A DNA stretch of 9,873 nucleotides from Thermoplasmata archaeon (GTDB lineage Archaea; Thermoplasmatota; Thermoplasmata; GCA-020350865). The notes beneath the pieces are model-generated. The model ran no database searches. It was not told the DNA's origin and was given only the letters and a program-made list of their open reading frames with translations. Positions 1-5,500 of the stretch are shown here, piece after piece. The DNA is taken from positions 1,679,071 to 1,688,943 of the forward strand of contig CP070726.1 of the NCBI GenBank assembly GCA_020350865.1, written 5' to 3'. Both the position numbers and the translations under genes were made by a program. The first letter of the stretch is position 1. Every line of letters begins with the position of its first letter.

Positions 1-576
1 CTGAATACGGCCGGTCTCGAAAGAGAAGTCACTGGTCAGAAGCATGGAAAACAGGCCCTTGACCTCCGGAGGTGTGAATTCGGAGGAGAGGATGCCTGTT
101 ATCGTCTGTTTGATTTGGGTGTCGTTCATGCTCTGGATGACCATGATTTTCTCATCGAAGGTGGGTGCCATGTTGCCCTGTGCGGCCAGGGCAGACTGGG
201 CCACGATATCCGCCACCGAATTCGCATTGTTTGAGGGACTTTCCGGATACATGAGGGTTGGTGCTATTGTGGGATCATTGACAATATCCCGCTCCACCTC
301 CAGCATCTCTTCCATAGTACCGGACGTCAGGACATCCTGATTTTTATCCTTGACAAGGATTGTGACCCTGTACACGTTCGATGTGCTGAACAGCTCAGCC
401 ACTTCCTCCTGTGCAATAATCACCTCGTTTTCAGGCATGAAAGAGGATTCCGAGAACTCCTGGTCGATGCCAAGTACTCCGATGAACCCTGCTGCAAGCA
501 TCGATACTGCAATTAAGATTGCAATGGTCACCTTCGGGTATGCTGAAACTCCCTCGCCCAATGATTTCATTACCAT
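1..576 (-). CDS. RND/MMPL-type transporter, N-terminal part (runs off left edge)
   Basis: This is the first 192 residues of a protein read on the minus strand, with no stop before the window edge. Residues about 15-37 form one strongly hydrophobic segment that fits the first transmembrane helix. The segment after it (GIDQEFSESSFMPENE) matches the start of the first extracytoplasmic domain in archaeal RND/MMPL-family permeases, where a 'FxPEN' element follows TM1. The rest of the visible part is soluble, as expected for the porter-like domain before TM2. Members of this family export lipids, drugs or other hydrophobic compounds using the ion gradient; the substrate cannot be told here. The ATG at 574-576 is preferred because GGAGG at 585-589 lies 8 bases upstream; an in-frame ATG two codons later is possible. 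It lies 27 bases behind the AbrB-like gene and probably shares its transcript. The family call rests on the N-terminus only, since the GxxxD core motifs are outside the window. Confidence 0.75.
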   Translation of the reverse strand, partial: MVMKSLGEGVSAYPKVTIAILIAVSMLAAGFIGVLGIDQEFSESSFMPENEVIIAQEEVAELFSTSNVYRVTILVKDKNQDVLTSGTMEEMLEVERDIVNDPTIAPTLMYPESPSNNANSVADIVAQSALAAQGNMAPTFDEKIMVIQSMNDTQIKQTITGILSSEFTPPEVKGLFSMLLTSDFSFETGRIQ

Positions 577-603
577 AAAAACCGCCTCCGCATGATTACT
601 GGA

Positions 604-867
604 TTACTCCGGTGTATCGCCGCTTTCTTCCTTACCATGTGCCGCCAGAATCTGCCCTATTTGATCGGTCATATCCGAAAGCACCTGGTTTAAAACACTG
701 CCCTCTATCAGCATGATGGACCAGGCATCGTTTGGGAGCGGATACGATATGACCAAAAGCTTGTCACCTGGTTTTATGCCGTGCGTCTTTCTCATCTCGG
801 CGGGGAGAACGATCTGTCCCCTTTCACCCACCGTCGTACTGCCTTGGAATTCTGGTTTGGGAAACAT
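604..867 (-). CDS. SpoVT/AbrB-family DNA-binding regulator
   Basis: This small protein has a clear swapped-hairpin AbrB/MazE/SpoVT domain at residues about 10-53, with the typical core STTVGERGQIVLPAEMRK, then a GIKPGD turn and a hydrophobic strand. Such proteins dimerise and bind DNA as transition-state regulators or antitoxins. No toxin gene is next to it. Instead it sits 27 bases upstream of a transporter gene on the same strand, which suggests it regulates that operon and itself. The longest reading frame starts at 918 (104 residues), but a good TATA box lies at 901-908, inside that extension. Transcription should therefore begin near 878, leaving the ATG at 865-867 as the first usable start (87 residues, nearly leaderless). 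The extra 17 residues would be an odd hydrophobic stretch (MKRLIYPFFTFMAVVIV) in front of a DNA-binding domain. The 40-residue tail after the domain is not recognised. Family is confident, start moderately so, target inferred. Confidence 0.85.
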   Translation of the reverse strand: MFPKPEFQGSTTVGERGQIVLPAEMRKTHGIKPGDKLLVISYPLPNDAWSIMLIEGSVLNQVLSDMTDQIGQILAAHGKEESGDTPE

Positions 868-900
868 CACAATCACAACTGCCATGAATGTGAAAAAGGG

Positions 901-908
901 ATATATAA
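901..908 (-). promoter_or_regulatory. TATA box for the AbrB-like gene and transporter
   Basis: On the minus strand this reads TTATATAT, preceded by the purine-rich GAAAAG that suits a TFB recognition element. A start site about 26 bases downstream would fall near 878, just ahead of the ATG at 867. The box lies inside the longest reading frame of the gene, which argues for the shorter protein. Confidence 0.6.
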
Positions 909-922
909 GTCTTTTCATTCAT

Positions 923-949
923 ATCATTCAAATCATACAAATCATACGC
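923..949. repeat. Three 9-bp tandem units upstream of the AbrB-like promoter
   Basis: The units are ATCATTCAA, ATCATACAA and ATCATACGC, directly adjoining. They lie 15-41 bp upstream (in minus-strand terms) of the TATA box of the AbrB-like gene. Repeated short elements at this position could be a binding array for a dimeric regulator such as the AbrB-like protein itself. The stretch is AT-rich and short, so chance is not excluded. Confidence 0.35.
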
Positions 950-960
950 TGGAGTGAGGC

Positions 961-981
961 GTCAAATGGCATGGTTTTGAC
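961..981. promoter_or_regulatory. Inverted repeat in the divergent intergenic region
   Basis: The arms GTCAAA (961-966) and TTTGAC (976-981) are perfect reverse complements separated by 9 bases, giving a centre-to-centre spacing of 15 bp. The element lies between the two divergent genes and upstream of a weak TATA-like CTTATC (994-999) that could serve the helical-repeat gene. It may be an operator; no further evidence is visible. Confidence 0.3.
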
Positions 982-1020
982 AAACAAAACCTACTTATCC
1001 ATCCATGATTATTCACACCC

Positions 1021-1027
1021 GGAGGAG
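1021..1027 (+). promoter_or_regulatory. Shine-Dalgarno that supports a TTG start
   Basis: GGAGGAG lies 5 bases before the TTG at 1033. There is no ATG or GTG in frame close by, so this strong site is what fixes the start of the helical-repeat protein. Confidence 0.75.
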
Positions 1028-1032
1028 AACGC

Positions 1033-2220
1033 TTGGCACCCTGGGGGAGAAAGAAGAGAGAGGCCGAAGAATCCCTGGCCTCGGCAAAGGAACTCATCAT
1101 CAAAATCAAGAAGAGGGGGGTGGATACATCCCAGGCGGAGAGACTGTACAAAGATGCGAAAAAGGCCCTGGGAAAACGTGATTACAAGGGAGCCCTGGAA
1201 GGGATAGCAAGGGCCGAAAACAGTGCAAAAAGGACATATGCCCGGGGCATAAAAAAGAGGCTGGAGACAAGGATTTCGGATTTGAGCAAGTGCATTGATG
1301 AAATGAAAATGAATAACCTGGATGCAAAAGACGAAAAAAAATACCTTGTTAAGGCAGAGAAAGCGATGAAGTCCGGTGCCAAGGGATACAAAAGCGGATT
1401 GAAGGCCTCAAAGGAAGGCCTTGTGTTGGCCGAAAAAAAGCTCGGCCAGTTTAAAGATATCTCCGGCATCTTATCCAACTCAGCCTTTACACTTAGGAGG
1501 ATCCAGGACCAGAGCCCTGATCTGGCCATCTTGCCCTCACTTCAAGAGAAAATAGCAAAGCTCGAGGAGTTAAAAGCCCGAGGCAAGATAGACAAAATCT
1601 ACAAAGATGTTAAGAAGCTGGGCAAGGAGATGCAGGTCAAAAAAGAGGAGTACAAGGAGTCTTTCGATGCCCTGGCGGGATTCGAGAAGGTTGTCGGTGA
1701 TGCGCACATTCTCGGTGCGAAGATAGAGGCAGAGGAGCAACTGAGCAGGGCCAAAAAGCTCTTTTTGGAAGGGAAATTCCTGGAGACCTACGACATTGCC
1801 CTTACCCGGAAAAACGAAATCGCAGAGTTGTTGAAGGGCTTCAGGGAAGCGAAGCATGAGGTGGATATGGCTGCGGAAAAGGTGAAAGAGGCAAAATCCT
1901 GGGGTTTTTCGGCATTTGAGGCGGAAAACGCCCTTGACAGTGCGCAGAAGGCCTTGAGCGGCAATCACTTTGAAGAGGCAAAAACAAAGGCAAGGGAGGC
2001 ATCTGAAAAAGCTGGGAACATCAGGGAGCGGCACAAGCGGTCCTTAACCCTGATAAACGACGCAAAAGAGCGGATGGAGAGGGAAAAAGCCAAGGGATCT
2101 GATATCGGGGAGATTGAGAGCAACATCAAGGATGCCGAAAACGAGTTCGAAAGGGGGAATTACGGCCGCGCGGAGGAGATGACGAACAATATATTGGAGC
2201 GGCTACGCACCCGTGAATAA
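1033..2220 (+). CDS. Helical-repeat (coiled-coil-like) protein, about six 65-residue repeats
   Basis: This 395-residue protein is rich in Lys, Glu and Ala, with no signal peptide and no membrane segment, so it should be cytoplasmic. It starts at TTG. A repeated unit with the pattern 'A-E-x-x-L-x-x-A-x-x-x-h-x-x-G-x-(Y/F)-x-x-A' can be read beginning near residues 36 (ERLYKDAKKALGKRDYKGAL), 104, 172, 235, 297 and 362 (ending in ENEFERGNYGRAEEMTNNIL), a spacing of 62-68 residues. The linkers between units are also helical and alike; for example SLASAKELIIKIKKRGVD near the N-terminus resembles LINDAKERMEREKAKGSD near residue 345. The whole is therefore a tandem helical array, TPR-like in feel, and not a single long coiled coil. 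No catalytic motif is visible. Such proteins usually act as scaffolds or partner-binding modules; the function here is unknown. It is divergent from the AbrB-like gene and co-directional with the pilus genes, but 285 bases and a new promoter separate it from them. Confidence 0.8.
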   Translation: MAPWGRKKREAEESLASAKELIIKIKKRGVDTSQAERLYKDAKKALGKRDYKGALEGIARAENSAKRTYARGIKKRLETRISDLSKCIDEMKMNNLDAKDEKKYLVKAEKAMKSGAKGYKSGLKASKEGLVLAEKKLGQFKDISGILSNSAFTLRRIQDQSPDLAILPSLQEKIAKLEELKARGKIDKIYKDVKKLGKEMQVKKEEYKESFDALAGFEKVVGDAHILGAKIEAEEQLSRAKKLFLEGKFLETYDIALTRKNEIAELLKGFREAKHEVDMAAEKVKEAKSWGFSAFEAENALDSAQKALSGNHFEEAKTKAREASEKAGNIRERHKRSLTLINDAKERMEREKAKGSDIGEIESNIKDAENEFERGNYGRAEEMTNNILERLRTRE

Positions 2221-2363
2221 ACTGAGAATGATACGACTTGAGCTTCCTCATCCGTATGTTCATGGTGAACCACATCATCGATATCCAAAACCGCCCCTAT
2301 TTGGCTATTTAATTCCATAATGGGCAAAATGGTGGTACAAATTACAAGAATTACGGGGTAAAA

Positions 2364-2395
2364 TATATGGTGAGAAAGATGGTTATAACCATATA
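2364..2395. promoter_or_regulatory. Putative operator: 14-bp palindrome and outer inverted repeat at the adhesin promoter
   Basis: ATGGTTATAACCAT (2379-2392) is a perfect 14-bp palindrome. An overlapping outer pair, TATATGGT (2364-2371) and ACCATATA (2388-2395), is also perfectly inverted, so the right-hand half is shared. The element ends 4 bp before the TATA box, over the place where TFB would bind. Protein binding here could block or help TBP/TFB recruitment. Additional ATGGT half-sites occur at 2329-2333 and 2467-2471. Confidence 0.5.
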
Positions 2396-2398
2396 ACG

Positions 2399-2410
2399 TT
2401 TAAATATATT
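2399..2410 (+). promoter_or_regulatory. TATA box of the giant pilin-adhesin gene
   Basis: TTTAAATATATT is a strong archaeal TATA element. A start site about 26 bases downstream falls near 2430, which gives a leader of about 75 bases before the ATG at 2506. The leader starts with a hairpin and ends with a good Shine-Dalgarno site. Confidence 0.6.
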
Positions 2411-2428
2411 CATTCATTATAGAACGGT

Positions 2429-2446
2429 AGGTGCACTTTCGCACCT
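2429..2446 (+). other. Hairpin at the predicted 5' end of the adhesin mRNA
   Basis: AGGTGC and GCACCT form a perfect 6-bp stem with the 6-base loop ACTTTC. It coincides with the predicted transcription start (about 2430), so it would cap the 5' end of the leader. It could stabilise the mRNA. No riboswitch fold is recognised. Confidence 0.4.
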
Positions 2447-2493
2447 CAGATTATACTGCCTGTTTGATGGTATTTAAAGGTTTGTTTGAAAGA

Positions 2494-2498
2494 GGAGG
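2494..2498 (+). promoter_or_regulatory. Shine-Dalgarno that fixes the adhesin start
   Basis: GGAGG sits 7 bases before the ATG at 2506. The frame is open further upstream to a GTG at 2431, but that codon lies at the predicted transcription start and has no ribosome site. The ATG at 2506 also gives a normal short pilin leader. Confidence 0.75.
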
Positions 2499-2505
2499 CT
2501 TGTGG

Positions 2506-5500
2506 ATGAGAGTAAAAGTACGAAGGAAGATGAAATGGGACGAGCATGGCGTGTCGGAAATCATTGCAGACATTTTAATTCTGGCCATGACAGTGGTTCT
2601 GTTCGCCATCATTTTCGCGTTCGTGTGGACCCTGCCCGCACCAAACGAGTCCACGTACGCGGACCTCGAGGGCGATATCGAGCTGGATCCCGTGGGTGTT
2701 ACGATTTATGTGAATCACCTGAGCGGGGAGGACCTGAGAGGCTCATACACCGAAATCTACCTGTACAAGAATGTGAACGAGAAAATCAAGATACTCTCAA
2801 CAAAAGGCTCACCCGGTGATGATCCGGACAATCCCTGGGGCTACGGACTGGAGGACGACGATACATGGTCCCCCGGCGAGACATGGACATTCTACATGGT
2901 GGGGGTCGACTCATCCGATGAACTGGAGATCAAGGTGTGGGATTCACAGGTCAATTTCGTCGTCCACTCGCAGAAACTCCTGGGTGCAGGTGTGAACGAC
3001 GCCCCCTTTGTAATGGAGCGCTGGTACAGCCCGGCCCCTGCAATGAACGCAAGCGCCGTGACCATTTCGGCCAACGTCATGGACCCGGACGGCTGGGGCG
3101 ATATCTCGGCCAACGGCTCAGTCTATGTGGACATCAGCCAGATAAACAAGACCTACACCACAGCCTCAATGAACATGGTCTCCCACACAGGCACAAGAAT
3201 CCTTGCGCAAACAGCACCCATCGTCATTGATAAGGGTGAAGGCACGTTCACCCTCACCATAACAGTTGTGGACGCAACAGGCCTGAAGGACACAGGAAGG
3301 ATCGTATTGAATATAGGGGACACTGCCAAGAATGCCCCCCAGATCCGCGAAAGGTGGTCCATTCCAGAGGTCGGGGTGAACGGCACTGACATCACCATTT
3401 ACGCCAGGGTGATAGACGAGGACGGGTACGGCAACATCGATTTTCCCGTCATGGTGGACATCGGGAACCTCACCAACGGAACGCCCGTTTGGTTGGGTAT
3501 GACGGACCCGGAGCAGGACAGTATTTTCGAACGAACAGTCTCACCTATCAACGTATCGCTCGGGGACATGTACAGGGTCAATTTCCATGTCACGGACATC
3601 ACAGGCCTGGAGGACAGCGATTATCTGGATATAAATGTTAAAAGTTTCAATCCCGTAATCGCCAGGACCTGGACAGTGAACCAGACAGGAAAGGACGAGG
3701 AGTACATCTATGTCTATGCTGAGGTCTCTGACCCGGACGGATACAGCGACATATCGGATGTGTGGGTCAACCTCTCAGAGCTCAATCCGGCCTTCGAATG
3801 GGTGCAGATGGTGGATTTAGAGCAGGACGGCATCTTCGAGTCCAGTGTATTGATAGATGTGGTGGCTGGAGGCAACAAAACCCTGAATTTTGTCGCCAGG
3901 GACAACGAGGGCAATGATGTCGCTGCAACCATGAAGGTCTTTGTGACCACCAAGATGCCCCCTGTCATCCTGGAGAGGTGGACGAACCCGCACTTCCCTG
4001 ACAACGGCTCGGAAGTGAGCATCTTTGCAAGGGTCATCGACCCCGATGGATACGAGGACCTGGATTACGTTCAAGTGAACATCACGGCACTGGACCGAAC
4101 CCTTGCAGAGAACAATACCTGGACCTGGGTTAACATGATCGACCCGAACCAGGACGGCAATTTCATCAACGTGACGCTTGTGGACAGGGAAGCCGGGGCC
4201 TATATGATCGAGTTCAGGGCCTTTGACAAGGGCAACAATTCCGCCTATGCCACCCTGAACCTCACCATTTTACCGTTCAGACCCAGGTTCCTGAACGTCT
4301 GGACCAACCCCACAATAGGCAGGAACGGGTCCAGCATCCAGATATATGCCAATGTCATGGACCCCAACGGGTACGCGGACATAGATACCGTAACAGTTGA
4401 TATCGTCCAGCTGAATCAGTCCCTCAATCAATCGGACCCCATGTGGATGGAGATGGTGGATTTCAACAGAAACGGCACATTCCTGAACGTGACAATGATA
4501 AATGTGGATGAAACGGGGATCTATATCCTCAACTTCACTGTTCGGGACCTGGACGGCAACGAGGCCACCATCAGCCATGAGCTCATAGTCACATCGTACA
4601 AGCCTTCCATAATCCAGACCTGGTACTCCCCCTCGCCTGCGATAAACGGCACCAACGTCACCATCTACGCATGGCTCTGGGACGATGACGGGGCGGATGA
4701 CATAGCCTCAGTGATGATCAACGTGAGCGCCTTGAACTCAACCCTCACGTGGGTCAATATGACAGATCCAGAAGAGGACGGCGTGTTCACCGTCCAGACG
4801 CTCATCGATGCGGTCAACGTATCTGCCGTCTACAACGTGACCATCGAGGCCTTCGACACCACAGGCAACCCTGTGAACAAGACCGTGGGTATACAGGTGG
4901 ATCTGACCCCGCCGCCCTCGGGGGAGGAGGACATGGTGTTCATCGGGGACGTCACACCCAACGGCGTGGGCAGCCAGGGCAATATCTATTGCAGTGCCAT
5001 CACAAAGAACGGCACGACCCCAAATAAGAGGATAGCCCAGGTGAGGGTAAGGGTGCAGTGGCAGGGGGGATGGCACTACCTCACCAGGATGTTCGACTGG
5101 TACTACAAATTACTGAGCCCACCGCACATCATTGCCGACAGTACATCAGCGGGGAACATTTACAGAACGGTGTACTTCGAGGCATTAAACGACACAGGAG
5201 CGACAATCGCCTACGACAACATCACACTGCTGATCTTATTCGACGAATCCGGCGGCGAGGTGAAGAAAGGCACGGCCCTGGAGCAGAACGTGGCCTGGAT
5301 CGCCAACGACCAGGGGTTCGTCATCACGAACAACAAGACGAGCAACGCTATGGTCCAGATATTCGATATAAACATAGTTCCAAAGAACGAGCACGTGTGG
5401 GTGAAGATCGGCAGCAACACCATCACGAACACGGAGAAGACGAACATATTCCAGCTGCGGAGCAGGAGCACAGGCAAGATAGTGGCCAACTTCTCGTCCC

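Noticed and set aside
44..595. Two plus-strand open frames opposite the transporter
   Set aside because: The minus strand carries a continuous transporter-like frame with a ribosome site. The plus-strand translations are Ser/Thr/Met-rich shadows without family resemblance.
2367..2396. Nine-codon reading frame in the intergenic region before the adhesin
   Set aside because: It overlaps the palindrome and lies upstream of the TATA box, so it would not be on that transcript. It has no convincing ribosome site.
2221..2398. Possible RNA gene or terminator after the helical-repeat gene
   Set aside because: No tRNA-like cloverleaf, no T-rich run and no strong stem-loop was seen in this stretch apart from the palindrome already listed.
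2471..2478. Second TATA-like element (TATTTAAA) close to the adhesin start
   Set aside because: Transcription from it would begin near 2501, after the Shine-Dalgarno site that fits the start codon. The TATA at 2399-2410 fits better.
2431..2505. Longer start of the adhesin at GTG 2431 or ATG 2467
   Set aside because: GTG 2431 coincides with the predicted transcription start and the leader hairpin. Neither codon has a ribosome site, whereas ATG 2506 has GGAGG at 7 bases and gives a normal prepilin leader.
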